NCBI RefSeq assembly: GCF_026109735.1
Contig: NZ_CP069620.1
Location: forward strand, 1,984,001-2,048,000
Direction of reading: 5' to 3'
From: Salinimicrobium tongyeongense
Lineage (GTDB): Bacteria; Bacteroidota; Bacteroidia; Flavobacteriales; Flavobacteriaceae
DNA: 64,000 nt
The notes under the pieces are model-generated. The model was given only the letters and a program-made list of their open reading frames with translations. It was not told the DNA's origin and did not search any database. The position numbers were made by a program, and so were the translations under genes. Positions within the stretch are counted from its first letter, which is position 1. Each line of letters starts with the position of its first letter. Positions 52,167 through 61,303 of this stretch are shown one piece after another.

Positions 52167-52221
52167 AAAATCGATTTTTCAACTAAGATAGAGAAAGAGC
52201 ATTGAGAAATAATAACTAAAA

Positions 52222-52248
52222 AATTAGTTTAAACTAAAACTTTAGTTT
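52222..52248. promoter_or_regulatory. Operator repeats before the BlaI-type gene
   Basis: Three alternating half-sites: ATTAGTTT, AAACTAAA (52231-52238) and TTTAGTTT (52241-52248). The last two form a perfect 8-bp inverted repeat with a 2-bp centre, and the first two form TTAGTTTAAACTAA (52224-52237). They lie 27 bp before the ATG and are likely BlaI-type repressor sites. Confidence 0.65.
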
Positions 52249-52274
52249 ATATTAGCTCAAATATTCAGCGAATT

Positions 52275-52637
52275 ATGAAACAACTTACCAAGGCCGAAGA
52301 AGAGATTATGCAGATCTTATGGAATTTGAAAGAAGCCAATGTGGCTGCCATAATTGAAGAGATGCCCGCGCCCAGGCCTGCTTATAACACGGTTTCTACC
52401 ATTGTGCGAATATTGGAGAGCAAAGAATTTGTAGCTCACCGCAAGCAGGGGAAAGGCTATATCTATTTTCCGGTGGTGGAAAAGGAAACCTATACCAACC
52501 AGAGCATGAATAAACTTATAGACGGGTATTTTAACGGCTCCTTTAAAAGTATGGTGTCTTTTTTTATGAAGAAGAACAAGATGAATACTGCCGAGCTTGA
52601 AGCCATCCTGAAGGAAATCAATAAAAACGAAAAGTAA
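52275..52637 (+). CDS. BlaI/MecI/CopY family repressor
   Basis: A 120-residue winged-helix repressor. It begins KQLTKAEEEIMQILWNLKEA, continues with TVSTIVRILESKEFVAHRKQ (recognition helix and wing) and has a C-terminal dimer helix. Such proteins are cleaved or displaced when the paired M56 membrane peptidase senses a signal. Its stop codon overlaps the start of the M56 gene by one base. The palindromic sites in its promoter suggest autoregulation. Confidence 0.92.
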   Translation: MKQLTKAEEEIMQILWNLKEANVAAIIEEMPAPRPAYNTVSTIVRILESKEFVAHRKQGKGYIYFPVVEKETYTNQSMNKLIDGYFNGSFKSMVSFFMKKNKMNTAELEAILKEINKNEK

Positions 52638-54117
52638 TGCTGCACTATATTTTACAAACCATGGTATTTCAGCTCATCTTCCTGCTGGTGTATGAGTTTT
52701 GGTTAAAAAAGGAAACTTTCTTTGTTTATAATCGCGCTTATTTGCTGTTAACACAGTGCTCGCTTTGTTGCTCCCTTTGCTAAGGATCCCGGAGCTGCAA
52801 AATGCCATTTCGGCTGAAAATTTTGTCTTGCTACCCGAAGTGCTGATTGGCGCGGCACCCGAAGCCATTTTGGCTAACCCAGCTAACGCCATGCCCGCCA
52901 AAGCAAGCCCGCTGCTCAACCCATGGCTGGTCATTTACACCGGCGGCTTCCTCTTCAGCCTTGGTTTTTTCTTTAATAAGCTTCGACTCATCCGGCAATT
53001 GTTCTCATTTAAACCGCTGATAAACACTTCAGAAATAAAGATCGTTGAAGTACCCGATTCAACAATTGCCTGTACCTTTTATAAAACAGTCTTTCTTGGT
53101 GCCAGCCTTCCCAAAAAGGAACGGGAGCAAATTCTGTCTCACGAAAAAGTGCATGTGAGGCAAAAACATACCTTTGACCTGCTGTTCTTTGAGCTGTTAA
53201 GGATCGTCTTCTGGTTTAACCCGCTGGTTTACATCTACCAGTCCAGGATCTCGGCCCTGCACGAGTTCATGGCCGATGCCGGGGTAGTCAAAAATGTCAA
53301 AAAACAGGAGTATTTCCAGCAGCTGCTCAATTCAGCTTTTAATACACGGGATATTTCCTTTATCAATCAATTTTTTAATCACTCAATCATCAAAAAACGA
53401 ATAGTTATGTTGCAAAAAACCAAATCCAATTCAGTCTCAAAGTTCAAGTTTCTGATCATTCTGCCGCTCATGGCCGCCATGTTGACCTATGTGGCTTGTT
53501 CAGATGACGCTATTAATTCACCGGCAGAGCAGGAAGCTACTGCCCGTGAAAAGCTTAAGGAGATCAAAGCCATTGTGAATGACAGTACGAAGATCACTCC
53601 TGAAGATCATGAAAAAATCACCTCTATTTTAAATTCTATAAGTTCTCAGGATCTTCAAAATTCGGAAAATAGTACGGAAAAGATCCAGATTCAAAAGCTC
53701 AAAAATGCTACTTCCGGCACTGGTGACGTACCTTTTGCCGTTATAGAAGAGGTTCCTGCTTACCCTGGGTGTGAGCAGTTTTCGACAAATGAGGAGAGAA
53801 AAGAATGTATGTCTAATAAAATCACAGAATTTATCAATAAGAATTTCAATACCTCTCTTGGAAAAGAACTGGGTTTAACAGGCCTGAACAGAATCTATGT
53901 TCAGTTCAGAATCGCCAAAGATGGAAATGTTGAAGTCTTGGGAGCAAGGGCACCACACCCTGCACTTGAGGAAGAAGCAAGGCGGGTTGTAAATCTTCTC
54001 CCAAAAATGACACCGGGTAAGCAAAGAGGGGAAGAAGTAGGGGTGCTTTATTCCCTGCCAATCAGCTTTATGGTTCCCGAAGCTACTCCTGAAGCCGAAA
54101 ATGTTTCTGACAACTAA
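52637..54117 (+). pseudogene. BlaR1-like M56 peptidase with TonB C-terminal domain, frameshifted
   Basis: The natural start is the ATG at 52637 (LHYILQTMVFQLIFLLVYEF), overlapping the blaI stop. That frame hits a stop after about 48 codons. The correct frame continues as VLALLLPLLRIPELQ from 52756, so one base is missing near 52754. Beyond it the protein is intact: membrane helices, the zinc motif HEKVH with HEFMAD downstream, a further helix with ACSDD, and a TonB-type C-terminal domain (YPGCEQF, GLNRIYVQFRI, HPALEEEARRVV). Repaired length is about 493 residues. M56-TonB fusions are typical of Bacteroidetes. A sequencing error is a serious alternative. A GTG at 52756 could start a shortened form. 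Confidence 0.82.
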
Positions 54118-54302
54118 CCGGTAATGTTGAAGGTTTTATGAGTCGTTATGGTAACTCTTCCATTAAAGCCGAAGCTCGATCTTCGGCTGTTTTGTGCTCA
54201 TTATTTTGAAAACCGCATCCTGCTAACCGGCTGCACGGCAAAGCCATTAGAAAGTTTTCGGGAAACTGCTTAAATTCACTATTTTTGAGGAGTTTCAGTT
54301 AT

Positions 54303-54782
54303 ATGAAGAAAATTTTAGTCTTATTCTGGATTTCTTTTTTGCTTTTCTCCTGTGAAGAGTTTAAGACCCGTAAAATAACTTCGGAAGAAATCCTCATAGA
54401 AGAGACCCGCGACTTTAACTGGCATGAAGTAGATGAATACCCGGCTTTTTCAGAATGCAGAAGTATAACTGAAGTTGAACTCGCAAAAGCCTGTTTTGGA
54501 AACAAAGTAGCACAGTATTTCTATTCCAGGCTCGAAGCCAAACAACCCGTGGTAACCGAAGCTTTAGATGATACACTTTACCTCTACCTCAAAATCTCTG
54601 AAAATGGCAAACCGGCCATAGATTCTATGGAAATAGATTCGCTGGTGCTGCGCCAGCTGCCGCAAATTCGTACCTGGCTTTCCCAAAGTGTAGATTCCCT
54701 GCCAAAGATCTACCCCGCCACCAAACGCGGAATCCCTGTAAAAACAACCTTTCGCATGCCGGTAGTGATCAAGGCCGAATAA
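54303..54782 (+). CDS. TonB-domain-like small lipoprotein
   Basis: About 159 residues. I prefer the Met at 54303 (KKILVLFWISFLLFSCEEF gives a proper lipoprotein signal with Cys near residue 17) over 54285. The mature part, DEYPAFSEC...LYLYLKISENGKPAID and a C-terminal PVKTTFRMPVVI, follows the pattern of the TonB C-terminal domain found at the end of the upstream M56 protein (YPGCEQF, IYVQFRIAKDG, LPISFMV). It probably works with the BlaI/M56 pair; the role is unknown. Confidence 0.75.
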   Translation: MKKILVLFWISFLLFSCEEFKTRKITSEEILIEETRDFNWHEVDEYPAFSECRSITEVELAKACFGNKVAQYFYSRLEAKQPVVTEALDDTLYLYLKISENGKPAIDSMEIDSLVLRQLPQIRTWLSQSVDSLPKIYPATKRGIPVKTTFRMPVVIKAE

Positions 54783-54879
54783 TTGGGAAGTTAGATTTTA
54801 GATGTTAGATTTTAGAAGGGGGAAGTTAGAAGTGCAACTTCCAAGTCAAAATTCCAAATTCCAAACTCTGAACTACAAA
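54783..54879. repeat. Degenerate short-word repeat between convergent genes
   Basis: Words such as TTAGATTTTAGA, GAAGTTAGA, then ATTCCAAATTCCAAA and ACAAACTATAAACTATA fill the gap. The same style of sequence occurs at 63079-63170. No gene. Confidence 0.5.
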
Positions 54880-55752
54880 CTATAAACTATACTTATATCC
54901 CAGGGTAAAATCGATGGGAAAATTTCCGTTACTGTCCAGCACTAGGGAAAAAATATCATTATAGCCCACTGTGAGAAAACTGTTTGGGGTGATCTTGATG
55001 TCGCTGCCAATTCCAAAACTCAGGGGCGCCGTGAAGGTAAACCCGCTTTCATCTTTTACTGAAACCACTTTGCCTGCATCATTCTTAACCGAAACTGTTT
55101 CTGAAGAATAATAGAGCGTTGCCAGCCGGGCATCTATATGTAAATCGAATTTTTTGAAGTACAAGGCCTTGAAGCGGTAGTTAACCGAAAGGTGCGTAGC
55201 ATTGTAGCGGTACTCGTCCTGCTCAAAATTATGCCGTAGTTGCAAAAATGCCGAATGCCGCGGTGCCAGGTTGGGATCGTAAAATTCGTATTCAAAACCC
55301 AGCACTGGCGCCAGAATATTCTCCGGATTATCGGTGTAAATATTATTAGACAAACCCGTAAATATGCTTATGCGCTGCAAAATATTCCTGGTCGATTCGT
55401 TCTTTACGTAATCTTCCTGCACCAGGGCATTATAAGTGTTGGTAAAATGCCTCAGGCTGTACAGCACAAATTTTACATCGCGGGTGTGAATTTTGGCATC
55501 GGTTGTTAATTCTGAAAGCTGTTCCCTAAACTTTCCGTTGCCATCGGGATTTACAAGTTCAAGCATGCGTTTTCCCTTTTGCACAAAATAGCGGTACTCG
55601 AGGTCTTGCCGGGTCCAAAAAAGGCTTAGCGGGCCTTTCACCTCCCGCTTGAGCTGCAGCGTGTCTTTGTTGATGATAAAAACATTTTGTGCGGCCAGCG
55701 GTAAACTGAGGCAAAAGAATAGAACAATAAAAACAATCCTTGTTTTCTGCAT
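54880..55752 (-). CDS. Exported beta-barrel-like protein of unknown function
   Basis: About 290 residues. I prefer the Met at 55752 (QKTRIVFIVLFFCLSLPLAA signal peptide) over 55767. The mature protein is rich in alternating strands with aromatic residues (HLSVNYRFKALYFKKF, TVGYNDIFSLVLD) and ends in TLGYKYSL, which suggests an outer-membrane barrel of about 8-12 strands. I recognise no named family. It is alone, converging on the TonB-like lipoprotein gene. Confidence 0.68.
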   Translation of the reverse strand: MQKTRIVFIVLFFCLSLPLAAQNVFIINKDTLQLKREVKGPLSLFWTRQDLEYRYFVQKGKRMLELVNPDGNGKFREQLSELTTDAKIHTRDVKFVLYSLRHFTNTYNALVQEDYVKNESTRNILQRISIFTGLSNNIYTDNPENILAPVLGFEYEFYDPNLAPRHSAFLQLRHNFEQDEYRYNATHLSVNYRFKALYFKKFDLHIDARLATLYYSSETVSVKNDAGKVVSVKDESGFTFTAPLSFGIGSDIKITPNSFLTVGYNDIFSLVLDSNGNFPIDFTLGYKYSL

Positions 55753-55800
55753 GTTTTTCGGGATCACTGAATTAAAGATAGTAAAAAAATAAGGGGAGCT

Positions 55801-56934
55801 TTATTTTCTGAAATGCCGGCCCTTCCAATGATATCCCGAAAAAAAGGAAAAAACAGCTACGCTACTGCTAAAAAAAGGATAAACTATACTGCTCAAAAAA
55901 TACATTTTCATGCCCTTTTCGCGCTCAAAGAACCTGGCACTGCTGTAAATGAGGTAAAAATCTACATTGAATTTGAGCAGGAAGACCATTAAAAGCAGCC
56001 CCGGGGGCATCACTGTCATTAACACCAGCAGGCTTAACAGCACGAGGAGTAAATTCATTGAAAATACCAGCAACCCCAGGCTTTTTGGAAAAAAACTCTG
56101 GTATGCCGAAGTCTTTGCGGCCCACCTCACGCGTTGAAAAAAGAGCTCCTGCCATGAAGATGCCGGTGCGCTGCGCACAATGGCTCCGGCAGATTTCAAA
56201 AATGCCGTTCTCAATCCTTTTTTCTGAAATTTTTCGAGTAGAAATATATCGTCACCGCTGGCTACTTCAAGGTTTTCTTCAAAACCATTGACCTCCAAAA
56301 AAGCCTTTTTTGAATAGCAGAAATTGGCGCCGTTGCACATAAACGGAATATCAACCCCAAAACCTCCCATTGTTGCTGCCTGTAAGCTGAAGAAATCCAT
56401 TTCCTGAAAACCTCTCAAAAATGACATTTTTGGCCCTTCAGTTTTTAAGGCCACCGGGGCGGCCACTGCTACTGCGCCCGTCTCTGCGATAAGGCTGTTG
56501 TAATTTGAGAGCAAACCGGGCGGCAACTCACAATCGGCATCGGTGGTTAGGATGTAATCCTCTTTTGAGCTGCCAATGGCCAGGGCAAGGGCGTCTTTTT
56601 TGGGGCTGCCCGATATCCGGATGTTCTGGAGCAGCTTCAGGTTTAACTGCGGATTTTCCTGCTGAAAATCTTTCCACAAGCCTTCCGAAGAATCTTGGGA
56701 GGCATCGTCTACGGCAATGATCTCGAACATTTCAGGCGGATATTTCAGCTGCAGAAGCGATTTGAATAAAAGCGGAAGATTCCCGGCTTCATCCCGATAG
56801 GGAATGACTATTGAAAAACCGCTTTTTGGAGCAGAATGACTTCCGCAGAAATTTTTAACCTGCGAAAAACCGTAGAGCAGGAAGAGCATTGCCAGCACAT
56901 AGAGCAGCGTGATGACCACAGCTGCGGCGATCAT
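55801..56934 (-). CDS. Family 2 glycosyltransferase
   Basis: A 377-residue membrane-bound GT-A enzyme. An N-terminal helix (VITLLYVLAMLFLLYGF) precedes the catalytic domain: SIVIPYRDEAGNLP, AVDDASQDSS, TTDADCELPPG with the DxD-like acidic residues, and the QRVRW motif. Three C-terminal helices follow (LGLLVFSMNLLLVLLSLLVL). Such enzymes build glycolipids or surface glycans. It overlaps the YbhN-like gene by 4 bp, so the two are translated together. A dispersed palindrome copy lies inside at 56417-56431 (encoding KMSFL). Confidence 0.88.
   Translation of the reverse strand: MIAAAVVITLLYVLAMLFLLYGFSQVKNFCGSHSAPKSGFSIVIPYRDEAGNLPLLFKSLLQLKYPPEMFEIIAVDDASQDSSEGLWKDFQQENPQLNLKLLQNIRISGSPKKDALALAIGSSKEDYILTTDADCELPPGLLSNYNSLIAETGAVAVAAPVALKTEGPKMSFLRGFQEMDFFSLQAATMGGFGVDIPFMCNGANFCYSKKAFLEVNGFEENLEVASGDDIFLLEKFQKKGLRTAFLKSAGAIVRSAPASSWQELFFQRVRWAAKTSAYQSFFPKSLGLLVFSMNLLLVLLSLLVLMTVMPPGLLLMVFLLKFNVDFYLIYSSARFFEREKGMKMYFLSSIVYPFFSSSVAVFSFFSGYHWKGRHFRK
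56417..56431. repeat. Dispersed palindrome copy M, inside a gene
   Basis: AAAAATGACATTTTT within the glycosyltransferase coding sequence. It is flanked by CTC and GGCCC as at 43615, which shows the element can be carried in a reading frame. Confidence 0.6.
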
Positions 56935-57917
56935 GCAATGGCGTGTTTGGATTTTCTATACCTAAGCACGTAATAGCTGCCGGCCAGCCCCGGAAGGCCG
57001 AAATTCAGGATCCATACCGTGAGCACAATGGTGAGCACAATGATTTGGGGTACCTGCAGCAGCCCGAAGATCCATACGGCAAAACCGCCTTTTATGAAAG
57101 CGTCAAAAATGATCATTGTGGGAATGATAGACGCTAAAATGTAGGTGCTAAAAACTGCCGAAATGAGTAGCGGGTAAGACACATCTACCTTGAATTGCAG
57201 CAGCAAAAAGTAAAACTGATGGGTGAAAATAAGGAACCTGATACTGGCAAAAATGAGGGTTTTCCACCTGATTTTTTCAGAGACATTGTGAAAGGATTCT
57301 TCGAGGCGTTGTATGGAATACCCTTTTATGCGAATGCGGAATTTTTTCATGAGCACGTAGAGCATGAAGGGCGCTAACAGCAGTGCCGAGACCATAATGA
57401 TGTTAAAGACGGGCAGGGCCAGGTCTAAAGATGTAATGAGAAAGAGCAGGCCCGCAATTCCGAAGAAATAGGTCGCGAACAACTGGGCTGTATTTCCCAA
57501 AAAGTTCAGGAAAACTATTTTTCTCCAGGCTGCCCGGGTGTAGTAAAGGCATTTGGCACCGTATTCTCCAATGCGGCTGGGAGTAAAAATAGCCGCCGTA
57601 AATGAGGCCAGGCTTTCGCGCATGGCTGCCTTAAAGGAGTTTTCTCGCACATGGGCACTCAAATTCTGCCATTTTAAGATCTCAAAGTACCAGTTTAACA
57701 CGGTGAGTATGATGAGAACCAGGATGTTGAAAAATGAGAAAATGCGGTATTCGGTAAGGATTTGCACAAATCTGTCAAAGTCCATTGCCTCGTCGTTGGT
57801 CACTTTGTACCAAATAAATGATACTGCGGCCAATACCACCAGAACTTTGAGAACTAGTGAGAAGAATTGATTAGCTTTGTGCGAGGTTATTCGCATGAAA
57901 TTATTTAAGAACCGCAA
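56931..57917 (-). CDS. YbhN/AglD-like membrane protein (LPG synthase TM region)
   Basis: A 328-residue protein with seven or eight helices belonging to the lysylphosphatidylglycerol-synthetase transmembrane/flippase-like family (ESLASFTAAIFTPSRIGEYG and IIPTMIIFDAFIKGGFAVW are its usual blocks). It has no catalytic MprF domain. The partner glycosyltransferase overlaps it, so glycolipid synthesis or flipping is the probable theme. The start may be the Met at 57896. Confidence 0.82.
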   Translation of the reverse strand: MRFLNNFMRITSHKANQFFSLVLKVLVVLAAVSFIWYKVTNDEAMDFDRFVQILTEYRIFSFFNILVLIILTVLNWYFEILKWQNLSAHVRENSFKAAMRESLASFTAAIFTPSRIGEYGAKCLYYTRAAWRKIVFLNFLGNTAQLFATYFFGIAGLLFLITSLDLALPVFNIIMVSALLLAPFMLYVLMKKFRIRIKGYSIQRLEESFHNVSEKIRWKTLIFASIRFLIFTHQFYFLLLQFKVDVSYPLLISAVFSTYILASIIPTMIIFDAFIKGGFAVWIFGLLQVPQIIVLTIVLTVWILNFGLPGLAGSYYVLRYRKSKHAIA

Positions 57918-57969
57918 CTTTCCGGCATTAGGTCACCGGCTGGTTTGAACCTGCAATATTACGAAGCTT

Positions 57970-58521
57970 TTGAATACTGAAAAAATCATTTTAGGCATTG
58001 ATCCCGGTACTACTATAATGGGGTTCGGACTTATTAAGGTGGTGAACCGAAAAATGTCTTTCCTGCAGCTCAATGAACTGGAACTTCAAAAATACGATGA
58101 TCCTTATATAAAGCTCAAGCTCATTTTTGAGCGCACGGTAGAGCTTATTGACACCTGGAAGCCCGATGAGATCGCTATTGAAGCGCCTTTCTTCGGAAAA
58201 AACGTACAATCTATGCTCAAGCTGGGCAGGGCACAGGGAGTGGCCATGGCTGCAGGTTTGAGCAGGGAAGTGCCCGTAACCGAATATTCCCCGAAAAAAA
58301 TAAAAATGGCCATCACCGGGAACGGAAATGCCAGTAAAGAACAGGTAGCGGGAATGCTCCAGAACCTGCTTTCCCTCAAATCCCTTCCCAAGAACCTCGA
58401 TGCCACCGATGGTCTCGCAGCTGCCGTTTGCCATTTCTACAATTCCGGAAAAGTGGAAGTTGGGAAAAGTTATTCGGGTTGGGCCGCCTTTGTGAAGCAA
58501 AATCCGGGGAAAATTAAATGA
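57970..58521 (+). CDS. ruvC: Holliday junction resolvase RuvC
   Basis: A 183-residue endonuclease that cuts Holliday junctions after RuvAB branch migration. The active-site acids are D11 in LGIDPGTT, Glu in IAIEAPFF near residue 70, and two Asp in NLDATDGLAAAVCH near 143-146. A TTG start is used; no ATG in frame gives the conserved N-terminus. It is divergent from the ybhN-like gene with 52 bp between. Confidence 0.95.
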   Translation: MNTEKIILGIDPGTTIMGFGLIKVVNRKMSFLQLNELELQKYDDPYIKLKLIFERTVELIDTWKPDEIAIEAPFFGKNVQSMLKLGRAQGVAMAAGLSREVPVTEYSPKKIKMAITGNGNASKEQVAGMLQNLLSLKSLPKNLDATDGLAAAVCHFYNSGKVEVGKSYSGWAAFVKQNPGKIK

Positions 58522-58596
58522 TTTGAAAATGTGAGGATTTGAAGATTTGAAAATGATCTTCAAATTTTCAAATTGGTTAATCTTCAAATTCAAAAA
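58522..58596. repeat. Hairpin-forming TTTGAAAAT word repeat
   Basis: The 75-bp gap between ruvC and hemW is almost wholly built of ATTTGAAAAT and ATTTTCAAAT words in opposite orientations (for example GATTTGAAGATTTGAAAAT then CTTCAAATTTTCAAATT). It can fold into a long AU-rich hairpin directly before the hemW start. Confidence 0.6.
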
Positions 58597-59724
58597 ATGG
58601 CTGGAATTTACGTACATATTCCGTTCTGCAAACAAGCCTGTCACTACTGTGACTTTCATTTTTCGACTTCGGTTAAGAAGAAGCCCGAGATGGTGGGGGC
58701 AATCTGCAAAGAATTATTGCTGCGGAAGCAGGAAATTTCTGGAGATGTGGAGACCATATACTTTGGAGGGGGAACTCCGTCTTTACTGTCTGCTGAAGAG
58801 TTACAGCAGATATTTCAGGTGATTCACAGCAATTTCACTGTAGTAGGGAATGCTGAAATTACCCTCGAAGCAAATCCCGATGATCTTTCAGAAGAAAAAC
58901 TGAAGATGCTCGCTGCTTCTTCTGTAAACAGGCTGAGTATTGGAGTACAGTCTTTCTTTAAAGAAGACCTTAAGCTGATGAACCGGGCACATAATGCCAA
59001 TGAAGCTTTGGAATCTATACGGCTGTCCAAACACTATTTTGATAATATTTCAATTGACCTCATCTACGGAATTCCCGGCATGAGCAACGATCGCTGGCAG
59101 GAAAACCTGCAAATTGCGCTAGATCTTAATGTGCCGCATATTTCGAGTTATGCCCTCACTGTTGAACCAAAGACCGCTTTAAAAAGCCTCATCGAGAAAG
59201 GGAAGGTAGCCCCGGTGGAAGAAGAACTGGCAAAGGAGCAATACGAGATTATGATCAATAGATTATCGGCAGCCGGGTTTGACAATTATGAATTTTCAAA
59301 CTTTGAGAAACCCGGTTTCTTTTCCCGGAACAACACTGCCTACTGGTTTGGGAAACCTTATCTGGGAATAGGGCCTTCGGCGCACTCTTTTGATGGTTTT
59401 CAACGAAAATGGAACATAAGCAACAATACGCTTTACATCAAAGCCCTTCAAAAGGGGGAAATCCCGGCAGAGGTGGAAGAGCTGTCTGTGGCCGACAGGT
59501 ACAATGAGCTGGTGATGACCCGGCTGCGTACCAGCTGGGGAATTTCTGTAGATGAGGTGGAACGTAGCTTCGGAAAAAAATATAAAGATTATCTGCTTCG
59601 GGAAGCCGCCAGATTAATTGAAGATAAGCTGCTAGACTGGAGCGACAATAGACTGCAGGTTTCCAAAAAGGGCAAATTCTTAAGCGATGGTATTGCTGCG
59701 GAGTTGTTTTGGGTAGAAGCTTAA
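58597..59724 (+). CDS. hemW: Radical SAM heme chaperone HemW
   Basis: About 375 residues. I choose the ATG at 58597 (AGIYVHIPFCKQACHYCDFHF; the key part is C-x3-C-x2-C) because the family begins there; the ATG at 58573 lies in repeat sequence. GGGTPSLL and the later SIGVQSF, YGIPGMS and GIGPSAHSF are HemW marks. The protein binds heme and a 4Fe-4S cluster and inserts heme into respiratory enzymes. It was formerly annotated as oxygen-independent coproporphyrinogen oxidase; the extra Cys (CHYCDF) is in the HemW pattern. Confidence 0.93.
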   Translation: MAGIYVHIPFCKQACHYCDFHFSTSVKKKPEMVGAICKELLLRKQEISGDVETIYFGGGTPSLLSAEELQQIFQVIHSNFTVVGNAEITLEANPDDLSEEKLKMLAASSVNRLSIGVQSFFKEDLKLMNRAHNANEALESIRLSKHYFDNISIDLIYGIPGMSNDRWQENLQIALDLNVPHISSYALTVEPKTALKSLIEKGKVAPVEEELAKEQYEIMINRLSAAGFDNYEFSNFEKPGFFSRNNTAYWFGKPYLGIGPSAHSFDGFQRKWNISNNTLYIKALQKGEIPAEVEELSVADRYNELVMTRLRTSWGISVDEVERSFGKKYKDYLLREAARLIEDKLLDWSDNRLQVSKKGKFLSDGIAAELFWVEA

Positions 59725-59787
59725 GGTTTTTTGACAGCCGCAAAACAGAAATTATCCTCTTATCTTTGACCTACTATAGATTAAAGA

Positions 59788-60540
59788 ATGCAAGCCTTAG
59801 TTACATACAAGCAAACCAACTACAAAATTGACTTCTCCAAACCCCTGGATATTTCCCTGAGCCTTCGTGGAGATGATAAAAATCCGGTGGCATGGTATTT
59901 AAATGCCCCCAAAATCGAGCCCGTGCAGGATGGAAACTGGATAGGTAAAGTGGGCAGGGGCGGTTCGGTGAATTTCAATAATATTTATTTCAACCCGCAT
60001 GGGCACACCACCCATACCGAATGTGTGGGGCATATCACGCCCGAATATCACGGGCTTAACGAGAGCCTGAAGACATTTTTCTTTTCAGCAAAATTAATTT
60101 CTGTTGAGCCTGTAAGATCGGGTGGAGATGAGGTGCTCACAAAAGACCAGCTAAAATGCCATTTTAGAGAGGGAGAGGCGCAGGCAATCATCATTCGCAC
60201 GCTGCCCAACAGCATCGCGAAACGGAGCAAACACTATTCCCATACCAATTGGCCTTACCTGGAAGAAGAAGCCGCAGTTTACCTCAGGGAATGTGGGGTA
60301 GAACATCTTTTGATCGACCTGCCATCAATCGACAGGGAAGAGGATGGCGGGAAGTTACTCGCTCACAAGGCATTTTGGAACTACCCAAAGCACACGCGCT
60401 TTGGGGCCACAATTACCGAGCTGGTTTACGTGCCTTCACGAATTGAAGACGGTTTCTATTTTCTTAACCTGCAGCCGGCATCATTTGAGAACGACGCTGC
60501 CCCCTCAAAACCTGTGCTGTATAAACCTGAAAAAATATGA
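59788..60540 (+). CDS. Cyclase family protein (kynurenine formamidase-like)
   Basis: A 250-residue metal-dependent amidohydrolase-like protein of the cyclase family. The metal motif is a variant, NPHGHTTHTECVGH, where the usual pattern is H-x-GTHxD...H. LLIDLPSIDREEDGG and HKAFW are in the C-terminal half. Many relatives are formamidases or lactone hydrolases; the substrate is not evident. Overlaps the DUF4260 gene by four bases. Confidence 0.85.
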   Translation: MQALVTYKQTNYKIDFSKPLDISLSLRGDDKNPVAWYLNAPKIEPVQDGNWIGKVGRGGSVNFNNIYFNPHGHTTHTECVGHITPEYHGLNESLKTFFFSAKLISVEPVRSGGDEVLTKDQLKCHFREGEAQAIIIRTLPNSIAKRSKHYSHTNWPYLEEEAAVYLRECGVEHLLIDLPSIDREEDGGKLLAHKAFWNYPKHTRFGATITELVYVPSRIEDGFYFLNLQPASFENDAAPSKPVLYKPEKI

Positions 60541-60908
60541 AGTTCAGCCTGCAACTGGAGGAACTGGCCATGCTGTTGCTGGGCCTCTTCGGCTTTACCT
60601 TGCTTGATTATTCCTGGTGGTGGTTTTTAACCCTCTTTCTGGCACCCGATCTTAGTATGATTGGTTATGCCTTCGGGAACATAACCGGGGCTTTCATGTA
60701 CAACCTGTTTCACCATAGGGCAACAGCAATTTTCAGCTATTTTGCCGGCTTCTTTCTTGAGGTTCCGGGTTTGCAACTGGCGGGGCTCATAATTTTTTCA
60801 CACGCCGCTTTTGATCGGCTCCTGGGCTACGGTTTAAAATATGAGCAGGGTTTTAAGTATACCCACCTGGGCACGATTGGCAAAACCAACACGACAAAAT
60901 TTAAATAA
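60537..60908 (+). CDS. DUF4260 family membrane protein
   Basis: A 123-residue membrane protein with three or four helices. Family pattern: DYSWWWFLTLFLAPDLSMIGY near residue 22 (key part LAPDLSMIGY), YNLFHHRA, and a C-terminal FDRLLGYGLKY followed by FKYTHLG. Function unknown. Translationally coupled to the cyclase-family gene. Confidence 0.85.
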   Translation: MKFSLQLEELAMLLLGLFGFTLLDYSWWWFLTLFLAPDLSMIGYAFGNITGAFMYNLFHHRATAIFSYFAGFFLEVPGLQLAGLIIFSHAAFDRLLGYGLKYEQGFKYTHLGTIGKTNTTKFK

Positions 60909-60943
60909 GCGCCTCAACTGTACCGATTTCTTATCTTTGAGCT

Positions 60944-61303
60944 ATGGACGTTGATAGCCTTAGAACGTATTGCCTTGCAAAACCCGGCGTGACCGAAGCA
61001 CTGCCTTTTGGTCCCGATGCACTTGTATTTAAGGTGATGGGCAAAATGTTCGCGCTGGTGAACCTTGAAGGCGAACCCCTCAGTCTTAGTCTAAAATGTG
61101 ATCCTGAAAGAGCCATTGCGCTTAGGGAGCAATTCCCCCAAATTGAGGGTGCTTACCACATGAATAAAAAACACTGGAACAGCCTTCAGGTGAAAATGCT
61201 TCCGCCGGGGCTGGTCACAGCATTAATAGACCATTCCTACACTTTGGTCACGCAAAACCTTCCGAAGAAACTTCAGCAGGAACTACAAAACCCACAAAAT
61301 TAA
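60944..61303 (+). CDS. MmcQ/YjbR family protein
   Basis: A 119-residue CyaY/YjbR-like fold protein: VDSLRTYCLAKPGVTEALPF at the start, DALVFKVMGKMFALVNLEG, the KCDPERAIALRE motif and YHMNKKHWNSLQV. It is presumed to bind DNA or ligand. The function is unproven. Its stop codon overlaps the start of the MutS-like gene. Confidence 0.9.
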   Translation: MDVDSLRTYCLAKPGVTEALPFGPDALVFKVMGKMFALVNLEGEPLSLSLKCDPERAIALREQFPQIEGAYHMNKKHWNSLQVKMLPPGLVTALIDHSYTLVTQNLPKKLQQELQNPQN

